Assembly (NCBI GenBank): GCA_018240425.1
Contig: JAFEFU010000055.1
Span: forward strand, 1-64,000
Length of the DNA stretch: 64,000 nucleotides
From: Pseudomonadota bacterium
GTDB taxonomy: Bacteria > Pseudomonadota > Alphaproteobacteria > Rhodobacterales > Rhodobacteraceae
Direction of reading: 5' to 3'
Of this stretch, positions 18,497-30,604 are shown in pieces (within the stretch, counting starts at the first letter, position 1; each line of letters begins with the position of its first letter). Under the pieces are notes generated by a model. It had not been told where the DNA came from, did not search any database, and was given only the letters and a program-made list of their open reading frames with translations. The position numbers and the translations under genes were made by a program.

Positions 18497-19486
18497 ATGT
18501 TTCGCGCGCTGGTCGTTGAAAAAGCAGCCGATGGCACCACCCGCGCCGGCGTGCAGATGGTCGACGACAGCCGCCTGCCCGAGGGCGATGTCACCGTCGC
18601 CGTCGAATATTCGACGCTGAACTACAAGGACGGGCTCTGCCTCGGCTCGGGCGGCGGCCTGGTGCGGCGCTGGCCGCATGTGCCGGGCGTCGATTTCGCC
18701 GGCACGGTCAGCGACAGCACCGATCCGCGCCACCGGCCCGGCGACCGGGTGATCCTGACCGGCTGGCGGGTCGGCGAGGTTCAGTGGGGCGGCTATGCCG
18801 AAAGGGCGCGGGTGCAGGGCGACTGGCTGGTGCCGCTGCCCGCGGGCCTGACCACCCGGCAGGCGATGGCAGTGGGGACGGCCGGGCTGACCGCGATGCT
18901 GGCGATCCTCGCGCTCGAGGCGCACGGGCTGCGGCCGGGCGGCGGGCCGGTTCTGGTCACCGGCGCCTCGGGCGGGGTCGGATCGGTGGCCGTCGCCCTC
19001 TTGGCGCAGGCGGGCCACGAGGTCGCCGCCGTGACCGGCCGGGAGGGGGCTGAAGAGTATCTGCGTCGGCTCGGCGCCGCGCGGATCGTGCCGCGCGCCG
19101 ATCTGGCCGAGACCGTGGCCAAGCCGCTTGAATCCGAGACATGGGCGGGGTGCATCGACGCGGTCGGGGGCGCGATGCTGGCCCGCATCCTCGGGCAGAT
19201 GCGCCACGGCGCCTCGGTCGCCGCGGTGGGGCTGGCGGGGGGTGCGGCGCTGCCCGCCTCGGTCGTGCCCTTCATCCTGCGCGGCATCAACCTGCTCGGG
19301 ATCGATTCGGTCAGCCAGCCCACCGCCAACCGGGTCACGGCGTGGGAGCGGATCGCCCGGACGCTGCCCCTGGATCTTCTCGAGGGGATGATCCGTCCGG
19401 CGCGGCTCGAGGATCTGCCCGACCTTGGCCGGGCGATCCTGAAGGGCCAGGTGCGGGGCCGGGTCGTCGTCGACCCCCGCGCCTGA
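18497..19486 (+). CDS. acuI: Acrylyl-CoA reductase (AcuI/YhdH-type MDR oxidoreductase)
   Basis: This 329-residue medium-chain reductase matches the AcuI/YhdH family: MFRALVVEKAADG at the start, VEYSTLNYKDGLCL, VPGVDFAGTV, the NADPH-binding GASGGVGSVAVALLAQ, and GINLLGIDSV near the C-terminus. AcuI reduces toxic acryloyl-CoA to propionyl-CoA with NADPH, and is used in 3-hydroxypropionate and DMSP metabolism in Rhodobacterales. No zinc-binding cysteines are present, as expected. An AAGGGGAGGGG ribosome site lies just upstream. No DMSP lyase or other acu gene is adjacent, so a general detoxification role is possible. Confidence 0.88.
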   Translation: MFRALVVEKAADGTTRAGVQMVDDSRLPEGDVTVAVEYSTLNYKDGLCLGSGGGLVRRWPHVPGVDFAGTVSDSTDPRHRPGDRVILTGWRVGEVQWGGYAERARVQGDWLVPLPAGLTTRQAMAVGTAGLTAMLAILALEAHGLRPGGGPVLVTGASGGVGSVAVALLAQAGHEVAAVTGREGAEEYLRRLGAARIVPRADLAETVAKPLESETWAGCIDAVGGAMLARILGQMRHGASVAAVGLAGGAALPASVVPFILRGINLLGIDSVSQPTANRVTAWERIARTLPLDLLEGMIRPARLEDLPDLGRAILKGQVRGRVVVDPRA

Positions 19487-19502
19487 GGGCCGCCGCGATC
19501 CG

Positions 19503-20189
19503 TCAGTAGGTGCGGATCAGCCCGACCAGCCGGCCCTGAACCTTGACGCTTTCCTCGGGAAGGACGCGGGTCTCGTAGGCGGGATTGGCGGCCTCGAGCG
19601 CGATCATGGCCCCCTTGCGGCGAAAGCGCTTCAGCGTCGCCTCGTGGCCCTCGACCAGCGCCACCACGATGTCGCCGTTCTCGGCCGTCCCCTGTTCGCG
19701 GATCACCACCACGTCGCCGTCGTTGATGCCCGCGTCGATCATCGAATCGCCCTTGACCTCGAGCGCATAGTGGTTGCCGCGCCCCGACAGCATCGAGCCC
19801 GGCACCGCGACATGATGGGACACTTCGGAAATCGCCTCGATCGGGACGCCGGCGGCGATGCGGCCCATGACCGGCAGTTCCAGCGCATGGATGGCCTCGA
19901 CCGGGCGGGAGCCCCTGGGCGGCTCGGCCCGGTCGCCGTGGATCAGGCGCGGGTTGAAGCCGGGCCTGTCCATCGCCTCGGGCAGGCGGACGACCTCGAT
20001 CGCGCGGGCCCGGTGGGCGAGGCGGCGGATGAAGCCCCGCTCCTCCAGCGCGGTGATCAGGCGGTGGATGCCGGATTTCGAGCGCAGGTCGAGCGCGTCC
20101 TTCATCTCGTCGAACGAGGGCGGAACCCCGTCGCGCGCCATCCGCTTTTGAATGAAGTCCAGCAGTTCCAGCTGCTTGCGCGTCAGCAT
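19503..20189 (-). CDS. lexA: SOS repressor LexA
   Basis: LexA represses DNA-damage genes and is inactivated by RecA-stimulated self-cleavage. The 228-residue protein has an N-terminal winged helix ([35 protein letters not shown]), the Ala-Gly cleavage site in [13 protein letters not shown], the catalytic serine in [14 protein letters not shown] and the lysine in HEATLKRF. The region just upstream holds three GTTC repeats at 11-base spacing, indicating autoregulation. It is last in the trpC-moaC-moeA direction, 83 bp after moeA, with its own promoter. Confidence 0.97.
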   Translation of the reverse strand: MLTRKQLELLDFIQKRMARDGVPPSFDEMKDALDLRSKSGIHRLITALEERGFIRRLAHRARAIEVVRLPEAMDRPGFNPRLIHGDRAEPPRGSRPVEAIHALELPVMGRIAAGVPIEAISEVSHHVAVPGSMLSGRGNHYALEVKGDSMIDAGINDGDVVVIREQGTAENGDIVVALVEGHEATLKRFRRKGAMIALEAANPAYETRVLPEESVKVQGRLVGLIRTY

Positions 20190-20222
20190 CCCGTGCCCGT
20201 CCCTTTGCCTAGGATCATGTTG

Positions 20223-20248
20223 GTTCTTGCGGTGTTCTACCCACGTTC
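20223..20248 (-). promoter_or_regulatory. Tandem SOS (LexA) boxes upstream of lexA
   Basis: Three GTTC tetramers lie at 20223, 20234 and 20245, each separated by exactly seven bases. This makes two overlapping copies of the alphaproteobacterial SOS box GTTC-N7-GTTC (20223-20237 and 20234-20248). They sit 34-59 bp upstream of the lexA start, where autorepression is expected. Confidence 0.88.
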
Positions 20249-20272
20249 CCCTTTTGTGTCAAGCACATCGGC

Positions 20273-21454
20273 TCAGAAGGGCAGGTAGTCCACGATCTCG
20301 CCGTCGGCGCGCGGGCCGTCGCCGAGGGGGCGGACCAGAAGCGCGTCGGCCTGTGACAGGATGGTCAGGAGCGCGCTGTCCTGGCTGGCCATCGGCGCAA
20401 TGGCGGGCAGGCCATCGCCGGCGGTCAGGCGGGCGCGCATGTAATGGGTGCGCGGTCCGTTGGCCTCGACCGCGGTGCCAAGGCGGGCGCGGCGCAGGTC
20501 GTGGCGGCCGGGCAGGCCCTGCATGTGGGCCAGAAGCGGCACGAGGAAGAGATGGGCGCAGACGATGGCCGAGACCGGATTGCCGGGCAGCCCCAGCATC
20601 GCCGCGCGCCCGAGGCGCCCGGCCATCAGCGGCTTGCCCGGCCGCATGGCGATCTTCCAGAAGCCGAGTTGCAGCCCGAGATCGCCGGCGACACGTCCGA
20701 CAATGTCGTGGTCGCCCACCGACGCGCCGCCGATGGTGACGATCACGTCCGCCCCCTCGGCCAGTTCGAACCCCAGGCGCAGGCTGGCCTCGTCGTCGCG
20801 GGCGATCGGCAGAAGGCGGGCCTCGGCCCCCGCCGCCTCGGCAATCGCGGCCAGCGCAAAGCCGTTCGAGGCGATGATCTGGTCAGGGCGCGGGTCTTCC
20901 CCGGGCATGACCAGCTCGTCCCCGGTCGACAGGATCGCCACCACCGGGCGGCGGCTGACCGTCACCTCGGGCCAGTTCATCGCGGCGATCAGCGCAAGAT
21001 CCGCGGGCCGCAGGCGGCGCGGCGCAGACAGCAGATCGCCAACCTTGAAGTCCTGTCCCAACGCACGGATATGACGGGAGTTTTCCAGACGGTGCCCCAG
21101 GGTGATCCGGGCGCCATCGCGGGTCACGTCCTCTTGCAGGACGACGCGCTCGCCGCCCTCGGGCACCGGGGCCCCGGTGAAGATGCGCACCGCGGCGCCG
21201 GGGTCGACCCTGCCGGAAAAGGCATGGCCGGCACCGGCCTCTCCGGTCACGGCCAGACCCTTGCCGGGCAGGTGGTCGGCATCGCGGATCGCATAGCCGT
21301 CCATTGCCGAGGCATCGAAGGGCGGTTGGTTCAGGCGGGCGGAGACCGGTTCGGCCAGCACCCGTCCGGCTGCCTGACGGAGCGCGACCCGCTCGCCCGG
21401 CAGGGGATCGGCAAGGGCCAGGACCCGGACCAGGGCTTCTTCGACAGAAATCAC
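20273..21454 (-). CDS. moeA: Molybdopterin molybdotransferase
   Basis: MoeA inserts molybdate into adenylylated molybdopterin to give the active cofactor. The 393-residue protein shows the family start ([16 protein letters not shown]), [11 protein letters not shown], HTxG-like GRDWP-equivalent segments, [34 protein letters not shown] and [10 protein letters not shown]. The ATG overlaps the moaC stop by four bases, so molybdenum cofactor genes are coupled. Linkage trpC-moaC-moeA-lexA is a common alphaproteobacterial arrangement. Confidence 0.95.
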   Translation of the reverse strand: MISVEEALVRVLALADPLPGERVALRQAAGRVLAEPVSARLNQPPFDASAMDGYAIRDADHLPGKGLAVTGEAGAGHAFSGRVDPGAAVRIFTGAPVPEGGERVVLQEDVTRDGARITLGHRLENSRHIRALGQDFKVGDLLSAPRRLRPADLALIAAMNWPEVTVSRRPVVAILSTGDELVMPGEDPRPDQIIASNGFALAAIAEAAGAEARLLPIARDDEASLRLGFELAEGADVIVTIGGASVGDHDIVGRVAGDLGLQLGFWKIAMRPGKPLMAGRLGRAAMLGLPGNPVSAIVCAHLFLVPLLAHMQGLPGRHDLRRARLGTAVEANGPRTHYMRARLTAGDGLPAIAPMASQDSALLTILSQADALLVRPLGDGPRADGEIVDYLPF

Positions 21455-21927
21455 GGCTTCGCCTCGTAACGTCCCGATTTACCGCCCTCTTTCAGGACAA
21501 CATGCAGCCCATCGATCCTCATCGACTTTTCCGCCGCCTTCAGCATGTCATAGACGGTCAGCGCTGCGACCGAAGCCGCGGTCAGCGCCTCCATCTCGAC
21601 GCCGGTGCGGCCGCTGGTCTTGACGGTCGCGGTGATACGGACGCCGGGCAGGGCCGGGTCGGCGGCGAGATCGAGCGCCACGCTGGTGATCGGCAGCGGG
21701 TGGCAGAGGGGGATGAGCTCGGCGGTGCGCTTGGCGGCCATGATCCCCGCCAGCCGCGCCACCCCCAGGACATCGCCCTTGCGCGCCTTGCCCTCGGTCA
21801 CCAGGGCCAGCGTCTCGGGCCGCATCCGCACCTCGACGGCGGCGACGGCCATGCGGTCGGTTACCGCCTTGGCCCCGACATCGACCATGTGCGCATGGCC
21901 CTCGCGGTCGAAATGGGTCAGCGCCAT
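21451..21927 (-). CDS. moaC: Cyclic pyranopterin monophosphate synthase
   Basis: MoaC converts the MoaA product 3',8-cyclo-GTP to cyclic pyranopterin monophosphate. The 158-residue protein has the expected start [39 protein letters not shown], the active-site [11 protein letters not shown], and [24 protein letters not shown] helix with catalytic lysine in KSMRI. It lies 17 bp downstream of trpC and overlaps moeA. All the family motifs are complete. Confidence 0.96.
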   Translation of the reverse strand: MALTHFDREGHAHMVDVGAKAVTDRMAVAAVEVRMRPETLALVTEGKARKGDVLGVARLAGIMAAKRTAELIPLCHPLPITSVALDLAADPALPGVRITATVKTSGRTGVEMEALTAASVAALTVYDMLKAAEKSMRIDGLHVVLKEGGKSGRYEAKP

Positions 21928-21944
21928 GTCAGCCCGCCACCATG

Positions 21945-22742
21945 TCAGCCCGCCACCGGGTCGGCAAGGATCGCGCGGGTCGCGGCCTCGACATCGGCCT
22001 GCCGCATCAGGCTTTCCCCGATCAGGAACGAGCGCGCGCCGCAGCCGGCCATCGCCGCCAGATCGGCGGGGGTGAAAAGGCCGCTTTCGCAGATCGCCAT
22101 GCGCCCGGCGGGCAGCATCGGCGCCAGCCGCCGCGTTGTGTCAAGAGTGACATCGAAGGTCTTGAGATTGCGGTTGTTTATTCCGATCATCGGCGAGGAA
22201 AGCCGCAAGGCCCGCTCAAGCTCGGCCTCGTCATGGACCTCGATCAGAGCATCCATCCCCCAGTGGCGCGCCGCATCCTCGAGTTCGGCCGCCAGCCCGT
22301 CCGGGACGGAGGCCATGATGATGAGGATGCAGTCCGCCCCCCAGGCCCGGGCCTCGGCGACCTGGTAGGGGTCATAGAGGAAATCCTTGCGGAGCGCGGG
22401 CAGCGGGACCGCGGCGCGCGCGGCGCCCAGGTAGGCGGGCGCCCCCTGGAAGGACGGGCCGTCGGTCAGGACCGACAGGCAGGCCGCGCCTCCGGCCTCA
22501 TAGGCGCGGGCGAGCGACGGCGGATCGAAATCGGCGCGGATCAGGCCTTTCGAGGGTGAGGCTTTCTTGATCTCGGCGATCAGGCCATAGCCCTTGGCCT
22601 GGGCCCGGACCAACGCCCGGTGAAAGCCGCGCACCGGCCCGGCGGCGCGGGCGGCGGCCTCGACCTCGGCCAGGGGGCGGGCGCGCCTTGCCTCGGCGAT
22701 CTCCTGCAACTTGTAGGTCTTGATCTTGTCGAGAATGTCCAT
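21945..22742 (-). CDS. trpC: Indole-3-glycerol phosphate synthase
   Basis: TrpC closes the indole ring in tryptophan synthesis. The 265-residue TIM-barrel starts [19 protein letters not shown] and carries [16 protein letters not shown] (catalytic lysine), [39 protein letters not shown] and [11 protein letters not shown]. The ATG at 22742 is supported by the strong N-terminal match. In relatives trpG and trpD lie upstream; here an unrelated EF-G-like gene is divergent 198 bp away, so trpC is cut off from other trp genes within the window. Confidence 0.96.
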   Translation of the reverse strand: MDILDKIKTYKLQEIAEARRARPLAEVEAAARAAGPVRGFHRALVRAQAKGYGLIAEIKKASPSKGLIRADFDPPSLARAYEAGGAACLSVLTDGPSFQGAPAYLGAARAAVPLPALRKDFLYDPYQVAEARAWGADCILIIMASVPDGLAAELEDAARHWGMDALIEVHDEAELERALRLSSPMIGINNRNLKTFDVTLDTTRRLAPMLPAGRMAICESGLFTPADLAAMAGCGARSFLIGESLMRQADVEAATRAILADPVAG

Positions 22743-22940
22743 GCCCCCTTCTAATCCGCCGCTCCGGCCCTTGCAAACCTTCGCTGCCCGCCGCCGGGGC
22801 GACAAAACGCGCGCCGACTTTGCCTTGACCGGGACGGGTGGGGGGCACAGAGTGGTCCCCAGGGCAGATCGGCCCGACGGCACGCGGGTCGCGGCATTTC
22901 CGCCGACGCCTCCGGTGTGTGCCGGAAGGGAGCGATCATC

Positions 22941-24866
22941 ATGCGGCTCATCACAGTCATGGGGCCGTCGCAATCGGGCAAGACCGAGCTCGTGAAGCGG
23001 CTGGCGCATCTGGACGGCCATCCGCCCAAGGTGGAACAGGCCGGCCACCTGGCCCTGTCGCGCTTCACCTTCCTGGGCGAGGCCTGGTGCGCCATCGACA
23101 TGGCGGGCGGCCCCGAATATGCGCGGATGGCGGGGGCGGCGCTGCTGGCCTCGGACGCGGCGGTCCTCTGTGTCGCGCCCGACCCGGCCGAGGCGGTGCT
23201 GGCCGCGCCCTATCTGCGGACCATCGAGGCCGCGGGAACCCCCTGCCTGATCTTCATCAACCGCATGGACGCGCCCAAGGGGCGGGTCCGCGACATCGTT
23301 GCGGCCCTGCAGGCCTATACCTCGCACGCCCTCGTCCTGCGCCAGATCCCGATCCGCGAGGGCGGGCAGGTCGTGGGCGCGGTCGACCTCATTTCCGAGC
23401 GCGCCTGGCGCTACCGCGAGGGCCAGACCTCGGTCCTGGTCGAGATGCCCAAGGCCGAGAGCGAGCGCGAGAAGGAGGCGCGGGCGGCGCTTCTCGAACA
23501 TATGTCCGAATATGACGACAAGCTTCTGGAGGAACTGATCGAGGACCACGAGCCGGCGCGCGGCGCGCTGTACGAGATCGCCCGCCGCGAGACCCAGGAA
23601 AGCGTGATCCTGCCCTGCTTCCTCGGCGCGGCCAGCCATGCCAACGGGGTGATGCGGCTGATGAAGGCGCTGCGCCACGAGGCGCCGGGGGTCGAGGCCC
23701 TGGCCGCCCGGCTGGGCGGGGGCGATGCGCTGGCGGTCGGCTTCCACGCCCAGAACCGCAAGCATCTGGGCAAGTGCACCTTCATTCGCGCGCTGTCGCC
23801 GGGGGTGGCGCAGGGCGGCACGCTGGGCGGGGCCTCGGTGGGCGGCCTGTCGGAACTGGGGGCCAAGTCGGGCCATGACCAGCTGGCGCCCGGCGATGTC
23901 GCCATCGCGGTCAAGGCCGACCATCTGAATGCCGGCATGGTCTATTCGCGCGCGGCGGCCGTCGCGGCGCCCGACTGGTCGCGGGGCGCGGCGCCGACGC
24001 TGGCGCGCATCCTCGCCCCGGTCCACGAGCGCGACGACGTGCGCCTGTCGGCGGCGCTGGCCAAGCTGGCCGAGACCGATCCGGCGCTGAGCGTGCGCCA
24101 GGAAGAGGGGTCGGGGCAGGCGCTGGTCAGCGTCCAGGGGCCGATGCATCTGCGCAGCGCCCTTGCCCAGCTGTCGGACGGGTTCGGCGTCGAGGTCGAG
24201 GCCCAGGTGCCGCAGCCGCGCTACCGCGAGACCATCTCCTCCTCGGTGGACGAAACCTATCGCCACCGCAAGCAGTCGGGCGGCGCCGGGCAGTTCGCCG
24301 ACGTGGCGCTGACCGTCGGGCCGGTGACGCGCGGCGAGGGCTTCCGCTTTGCCGAGGTGGTCAAGGGCGGCGCCGTGCCGCGCAACTACATCCCCTCGGT
24401 CGAGGAGGGGGCCCGCGATGCCCTGGCCAAGGGGCCGCTCGGATTCCCGGTCATCGACGTGGCGGTGACCCTGACCGACGGCAAGCATCATGCGGTGGAC
24501 AGCTCCGACTATGCCTTCCGCACCGCCGGCCGGCAGGGGGTGAAGGAGGCGCTGGCCAAGGCCGGGCCGGTGCTCTTGCAGCCCGTGGACCGGGTCGACG
24601 TGCATATCCCCTCGGTCTATTCCGGGGCGATGGTGTCGCTGATCTCGTCGCTGAAGGGGCAGGTCCTCGGCTTCGACCGCAATCCGGCCTGCCGGGGCTG
24701 GGACATCTTCCGCGCCCTCCTGCCGGCCTCGGCCGAGGAAGAGCTGGTCGCGGCGCTTGGCTCGGCCACCCAGGGCACGGCTTGGCACGAGGCGAACTTC
24801 GACCATTACGAAGAGCTCTATGGCCGCGAGGCCGAGCGCATATCAAAGGAACATGCGGCAGCGTGA
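22941..24866 (+). CDS. Elongation factor G-like translational GTPase paralogue
   Basis: This 641-residue protein has the five-domain EF-G layout. The G1 loop GPSQSGKT is at residues 8-15; G3 reads DMAGG (53-57) in place of the usual DTPGH, so the catalytic histidine is missing; G4 is NRMD. Domain IV is visible as [18 protein letters not shown] and domain V as [20 protein letters not shown] and ANFDHYEEL. It is shorter than true EF-G (about 700) and is not linked to rpsL/rpsG/tuf, so it is a paralogue of unknown function. The ATG at 22941 follows GGAAGGGAG; an ATG-equivalent at 22917 is less likely. Confidence 0.85.
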   Translation: MRLITVMGPSQSGKTELVKRLAHLDGHPPKVEQAGHLALSRFTFLGEAWCAIDMAGGPEYARMAGAALLASDAAVLCVAPDPAEAVLAAPYLRTIEAAGTPCLIFINRMDAPKGRVRDIVAALQAYTSHALVLRQIPIREGGQVVGAVDLISERAWRYREGQTSVLVEMPKAESEREKEARAALLEHMSEYDDKLLEELIEDHEPARGALYEIARRETQESVILPCFLGAASHANGVMRLMKALRHEAPGVEALAARLGGGDALAVGFHAQNRKHLGKCTFIRALSPGVAQGGTLGGASVGGLSELGAKSGHDQLAPGDVAIAVKADHLNAGMVYSRAAAVAAPDWSRGAAPTLARILAPVHERDDVRLSAALAKLAETDPALSVRQEEGSGQALVSVQGPMHLRSALAQLSDGFGVEVEAQVPQPRYRETISSSVDETYRHRKQSGGAGQFADVALTVGPVTRGEGFRFAEVVKGGAVPRNYIPSVEEGARDALAKGPLGFPVIDVAVTLTDGKHHAVDSSDYAFRTAGRQGVKEALAKAGPVLLQPVDRVDVHIPSVYSGAMVSLISSLKGQVLGFDRNPACRGWDIFRALLPASAEEELVAALGSATQGTAWHEANFDHYEELYGREAERISKEHAAA

Positions 24867-24917
24867 GGTCAATCGGGCGGCGCGAAGGCGGCGCCCGACT
24901 GCCGCCCCCCCGGGGGG
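24867..24917. terminator. GC hairpin between convergent EF-G-like gene and gltA
   Basis: The 51-bp gap contains the near-palindrome CGGGCGGCGC-GAAG-GCGGCGCCCG, one mismatched pair apart from perfect, followed by a C7G6 run. It lies between two converging stops and could terminate both. There is no T-run. Confidence 0.4.
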
Positions 24918-26225
<1,308 letters not shown>

Positions 26226-26286
26226 CCTGTCACTCTCCTTGACCGGCCCTGGCAGGGGCGGTCCTTGTTGCGCGCCGGGGTGCCCC

Positions 26287-27702
26287 TCAGCCCGCTGCAT
26301 CCGAAAGCCGGGCGAGGGTCTCCTCCCGCCCGAGCACGAGCATCATGTCAAAGACGGATGGGGTCACCGTCCGTCCGGCGAGCGCGGCGCGCAAGGGGCC
26401 GGCGATCTTGCCCAGACCCAGCCCGTGCGCGGCGGCAACCCCGGCAACGGCGGCCTCGATGCCTTCGCGTGTCCAGCTAGCACCTTGCAGGTGCGGCGTC
26501 AATTCACGCAGTATACCACGGGATACCGTATCCAGCGCCTTTTCCGCGTCCACGTCAGGGACCATCGGCCGGTCGGCAAGGATGAAGTGCGCCTTTTCAA
26601 CAAGTTGTGGAAATGTCTTCGCGCGGTCCTTCAGGCAGTAAAGTCCGCGTGTCATCAGGCCGCGCTGGCGGTCGGTCAGCGGGGCCTTGCCCGAGGCCTT
26701 CAGGAATGCCTCAATTTCAGGCAGCAATGCTGCATCTGCGAGCGCGGCGATATGCTGGCCCGAGAGATTTTCCAGCTTCTTGAAGTCAAGCCGCGACGGA
26801 GCGCGCCCGATTCCCGGCAGATCGAACCATTCCTTCGCCTGCGCGTCGGTAAAGAATTCGTCATCGCCATGCGACCAGCCCAGCCGGCACAGGTAGTTGC
26901 GCATCGCCGAGGCCGGATAGCCCATCGCCTGATAGTCCTGAAGCCCGACCGCCCCGTGGCGCTTGGACAGTTTCTTGCCGTCCGGCCCGTGGATCAGGGG
27001 AATGTGCGCCCACACCGGCACATCCCAGTCCATCGCCCGGTAGATCTGGGTCTGGCGCGCGGCGTTGGTCAGGTGGTCGTCCCCCCGGATCACATGCGTG
27101 ACGCCCATGTCGTGATCGTCCACGACGACCGCCAGCATGTAGGTGGGCGTACCATCGGCGCGCAAACAAACCATGTCGTCCATCTGGTCGTTGCCGAAGG
27201 TGACGCGGCCCTGCACCTGGTCCTCGATCACCGTCTGGCCTTCGCGCGGGGCCTTGAGGCGGATGACGAAGGGCAGGTCGGGATGGGTTGCGGGATCGGC
27301 GTCGCGCCAGGGCGAGCGGAAGAGGGTCGAGCGGCCCTCGGCGCGGGCCGCCTCGCGGAAGGCTTCGATTTCCTCCTGCGAGCAGAAGCACTTGTAGGCC
27401 GATCCTCGCGCCAGCATCTCGCGCGCGACCTCGGCGTGGCGGTCCTTCCGCGCGAACTGGCTGATCGGCTCGCCGTCCCAGTCGAGCCCGAGCCAGGTCA
27501 GGCCGCGCAGGATCGCCGCTTCGGCCTCGGGGGTCGAGCGCTCGCGGTCGGTGTCCTCGATCCGCAGAAGGAACAAGCCGCCGCGCCCGCGTGCATAGAG
27601 CCAGTTGAAGAGCGCCGTCCGCGCCCCCCCGATATGCAGGTAGCCGGTCGGAGACGGGGCGAAGCGGGTGACGATCTGGCCGGAAGCGGGCGGGGCGGAC
27701 AT
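26287..27702 (-). CDS. gltX: Glutamyl-tRNA synthetase
   Basis: GltX charges tRNA-Glu. The 471-residue class I synthetase has the HIGH-type motif in [33 protein letters not shown], the CFCSQEE segment, [11 protein letters not shown], and the KMSKS-type loop KKLSKRHGA. The ATG at 27702 ([11 protein letters not shown]) is preferred to an earlier in-frame start at 27738. A GltX homologue without an anticodon domain, GluQRS, is encoded separately at 57927. It is divergent from comEC and upstream of gltA. Confidence 0.95.
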   Translation of the reverse strand: MSAPPASGQIVTRFAPSPTGYLHIGGARTALFNWLYARGRGGLFLLRIEDTDRERSTPEAEAAILRGLTWLGLDWDGEPISQFARKDRHAEVAREMLARGSAYKCFCSQEEIEAFREAARAEGRSTLFRSPWRDADPATHPDLPFVIRLKAPREGQTVIEDQVQGRVTFGNDQMDDMVCLRADGTPTYMLAVVVDDHDMGVTHVIRGDDHLTNAARQTQIYRAMDWDVPVWAHIPLIHGPDGKKLSKRHGAVGLQDYQAMGYPASAMRNYLCRLGWSHGDDEFFTDAQAKEWFDLPGIGRAPSRLDFKKLENLSGQHIAALADAALLPEIEAFLKASGKAPLTDRQRGLMTRGLYCLKDRAKTFPQLVEKAHFILADRPMVPDVDAEKALDTVSRGILRELTPHLQGASWTREGIEAAVAGVAAAHGLGLGKIAGPLRAALAGRTVTPSVFDMMLVLGREETLARLSDAAG

Positions 27703-27782
27703 GGGCGGCGTTAACCTTTCGGAAACCAGGATTGGCAATCCTGACCGCGAGCGTTCTAGGCAATCGGCACGGGGGTGACAAG

Positions 27783-30002
27783 GTGCGGGCGGCGGCAGGC
27801 GAACTGGCCGGGCGGGACATGCCGGCGCTGCCGCGCGGGGCGGGACTTGCGGCCCTGCTGCGCGGCGCGGCGGCCCGCCTCCTGTGGCGGCTCGAGGCGC
27901 GGCGCGGCCAGCTTCTTCCCTGGGCGCCGGTCTTTCTGTCGCTGGGCATCGGCGCCTATTTCTCGCTGCCGGCCGAACCGGGGCCGCTGGTGCTGGCGGG
28001 CCTGTCCCTCCTTGGGCTGGCGCTGGCGGCGGGCAGCCTGCGCGGCCCCGTGCCGCTGCGCCTGCCCGCCACGGGGCTGGGGCTGGCGGCCGGCGGCGTC
28101 CTCCTGGCGGCGGCGCGGGCGCATCTGGTGGCGGCCCCGGTCCTCGCCTATCCGGCCTATGGTCCGGTCGAGGGCCGGATCATCGACATCGACCGGTCCT
28201 TTTCGGACCAGATCCGCCTGACGCTCGACCAGGTGGCGCTGCCCGGGATCACCGACACGCCGATCCCCGCGCGGGTGCGGGTGGCGCTGCACGGGGAATC
28301 TCGGGGCGATCCTGCGGACGCTTCGACCGACGACCGGGCGACGGCCCTGCCCGAGCCGGGATCACGGGTGCGCCTGACCGCGCGGCTGGCGCCCCCCGAC
28401 GGCCCGGTCGAGCCGGGCGGGTTCGACTTTCAGCGCCTGTCCTGGTTTTCCGGTCTGGGCGCCGTGGGCTACAGCCGCGATCCGGTGGCGGTCATCGCCC
28501 CCCCGGCGGGCGATCTCTGGCTCTGGGCCTTCCGCGCCCGCATGTATCTCTCGGCGGCCATGCAGGCGGGGATGAGTCCCGGCCAGCCAGCCGCCTTTGC
28601 CGCGGCGCTGATGACCGGCGACCGCTTGGGCGTCTCGTCGGCCACCAACCAGGCGCTGCGGGCCTCGAACCTGTCGCACATCATCTCGATCTCGGGCCTG
28701 CACATGGGGCTGCTCAGCGGCTTCGTCTTCGCCCTCTGCCGCTACGGGCTGGCGCTGGTCCCGCCCCTGGCCCTGCGGCTGAACACCAAGAAGATCGCGG
28801 CCGGCGTCGCGCTGGTGGCGGCGACCTTCTACATGCTGCTGGCCGGCCCGGACGTGGCGACCCGGCGCTCCTACATCATGGCGGCGGTGATCCTCGTGGC
28901 CGTCCTGTGTGACCGGCGGGCGCTGTCGCTGCGCTCGGTCGCGATCGCGGCGCTGATCTGCCTGGCGCTCGAGCCGGAAAGCCTGGTCGAGCCCGGCTTC
29001 CAGATGTCCTTCGGCGCCACCGCGGCACTGATCGTCGGGTTCGAGCACTGGGGCCGCCATCTGCGCCGCCTGCCGGGGTCCCTGCGCCCGGTGGCGATGT
29101 CGGTCCTGTCGTCGCTGGTCGCGGGAAGCGCCACCGCGCCGATCGCCGCGGCGCATTTCAACCGGATCGCCGAATACGGGCTTCTGGCCAACCTCCTGTC
29201 GATCCCGGTGATGGGCATCCTGGTCATGCCGGCCGGGGTGATGGCGGCGATCCTCGCGCCCTTCGGCATGGCCGCGCCTGCCCTCTGGGTGCTCGAGCGG
29301 GGAAGCGCGCTCATCCTTCTCATCGCCGCGCAGGTGGCGGCACTCCAGGGCGCGCTGGTGGCGGTGCCGTCGCCGCCCTGGGCGGTCCTGCCGCTGATCG
29401 GGATCGGGGGCGCGGGCCTGATGCTGGGCGGGCGCTGGCTGCGGCTGGCGGGCGCGGCGGGGCTGGCGGCGGCGCTGGTCCTCTGGGCCGGGGTCGAGCG
29501 GCCCGCACTTCTGGTTTCGGGCGACGGGACGCTGGCCGGGCTGATGACCGAGGGGGGCAGGGCGCTTTCGAAAGAGCGTGGCGCGGGCTTCGTCGCCCAG
29601 AACTGGCTGGTCGCCGACGGCGATCTGGCGGGGCAGGCCGCGGCCTTCGCGCGGCCGGCCTTCAGCGGGCCGCCCGGCGCGCGCGAGGCGGTCGTTGCCG
29701 GCCATCGGCTGCGGATCTTCTCCGGAAAGGGTGCGGCGGCGCGCGCGGCCGGGGCCTGCACCGAAGGCGCGATCCTCGTCCTTTCCGAACGCTGGCCCGG
29801 CCCGCTGAAGGGCCAGCCCTGCCGCATCCTCGACCGCAGCTGGCTGCGCCACTATGGCTCGGTGGCCCTCTATGCCGAAGCGGACGGCCTGCGGCTGGTC
29901 ACCGCCCGGGCGCTGGCCGGAAAGCGGCTGTGGAACCAGCGGCCGCCGCGCCGCCCGCGCCCGCCGGATGAGGTCGAGGACCGGCTTACGCGGGGGCGTT
30001 GA
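27783..30002 (+). CDS. comEC: ComEC/Rec2 DNA-uptake channel protein
   Basis: ComEC forms the inner-membrane channel for single-stranded DNA in natural transformation. The protein (about 740 residues) begins with a DUF4131 membrane region, then the competence domain with the hallmark [20 protein letters not shown] and [23 protein letters not shown], and many helices. The C-terminal part ([16 protein letters not shown]) resembles the usual beta-lactamase-fold domain but no HxHxDH metal motif is present, so it is probably not a nuclease. The start is uncertain: GTG 27783, ATG 27819 and TTG 27732 are all in frame. The 3' end overlaps the convergent GST gene by 17 bp. Confidence 0.87.
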   Translation: MRAAAGELAGRDMPALPRGAGLAALLRGAAARLLWRLEARRGQLLPWAPVFLSLGIGAYFSLPAEPGPLVLAGLSLLGLALAAGSLRGPVPLRLPATGLGLAAGGVLLAAARAHLVAAPVLAYPAYGPVEGRIIDIDRSFSDQIRLTLDQVALPGITDTPIPARVRVALHGESRGDPADASTDDRATALPEPGSRVRLTARLAPPDGPVEPGGFDFQRLSWFSGLGAVGYSRDPVAVIAPPAGDLWLWAFRARMYLSAAMQAGMSPGQPAAFAAALMTGDRLGVSSATNQALRASNLSHIISISGLHMGLLSGFVFALCRYGLALVPPLALRLNTKKIAAGVALVAATFYMLLAGPDVATRRSYIMAAVILVAVLCDRRALSLRSVAIAALICLALEPESLVEPGFQMSFGATAALIVGFEHWGRHLRRLPGSLRPVAMSVLSSLVAGSATAPIAAAHFNRIAEYGLLANLLSIPVMGILVMPAGVMAAILAPFGMAAPALWVLERGSALILLIAAQVAALQGALVAVPSPPWAVLPLIGIGGAGLMLGGRWLRLAGAAGLAAALVLWAGVERPALLVSGDGTLAGLMTEGGRALSKERGAGFVAQNWLVADGDLAGQAAAFARPAFSGPPGAREAVVAGHRLRIFSGKGAAARAAGACTEGAILVLSERWPGPLKGQPCRILDRSWLRHYGSVALYAEADGLRLVTARALAGKRLWNQRPPRRPRPPDEVEDRLTRGR

Positions 30003-30594
30003 ACGGCTGGCAGACGGCGCGGAAGGCAGGCGTCGCCTCGAGCCGCGCCGACAGGGCGGCCAGCGCGGGCAGGGCGGCGGCGTCGGTCAGACCGGGGTGT
30101 GCCTCGGCGACAAAGCGCCAGACCGCGGCGGCGGCGATCTCGGCATGGCCCACATCCGCTCCCGGCCCGGCCTGCGCGGCCTCGAGCGCGCGCCAGCCCT
30201 CCGCGATCTGGAGGCGGCAGCGCGCGACGAACCTGTCGGAGGCCTGCTGGTGCAGGCGCTGCTCGTAGAAGAGCGCCACCGCCTTGTCGCCGATCCCGGT
30301 GGCGAGCGCCGCCCGCTTCAGCGCCCGCCGCCGCGCGGGCTCGGCCTGCGGAAAGAGCCGCCGTCCCGGTTCGACCAGGCTGTCGAGGTGGTCGAGGATC
30401 ATGTGGCTGTCGATCAGCGATTCGCCTCCGTCAAGGACAAGGGTCGGCACCCGGGTCAGCGGATTGTGCGGGCGGATCAGGTCGGCGTCGCCGAAGACCG
30501 ACCAGGGTTCGTGGCGGAAGGGCAGGCCGTAGAGGGTCAGCGCGATCCCCACCCGGCGGACGAAGGGGCTGTCATATTGGCCGATCAGGATCAC
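29986..30594 (-). CDS. Glutathione S-transferase family protein
   Basis: This 202-residue protein has an N-terminal thioredoxin-fold domain (MILIGQYDSPFVRRVGIALTLYGLPF, with the glutathione-binding NPLTRVPTLVLDGGESLIDSHMI) and an alpha-helical C-terminal domain. The catalytic residue is most likely Ser9 in YDSPF. The VPTLV and ESLIDS motifs contact glutathione in the family. Substrate is unknown. The stop lies inside the last codons of comEC (opposite strand). It is 10 bp downstream of the diheme cytochrome gene, on the same strand. Confidence 0.88.
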   Translation of the reverse strand: MILIGQYDSPFVRRVGIALTLYGLPFRHEPWSVFGDADLIRPHNPLTRVPTLVLDGGESLIDSHMILDHLDSLVEPGRRLFPQAEPARRRALKRAALATGIGDKAVALFYEQRLHQQASDRFVARCRLQIAEGWRALEAAQAGPGADVGHAEIAAAAVWRFVAEAHPGLTDAAALPALAALSARLEATPAFRAVCQPFNAPA

Positions 30595-30604
30595 CCGGGG
30601 TCTC

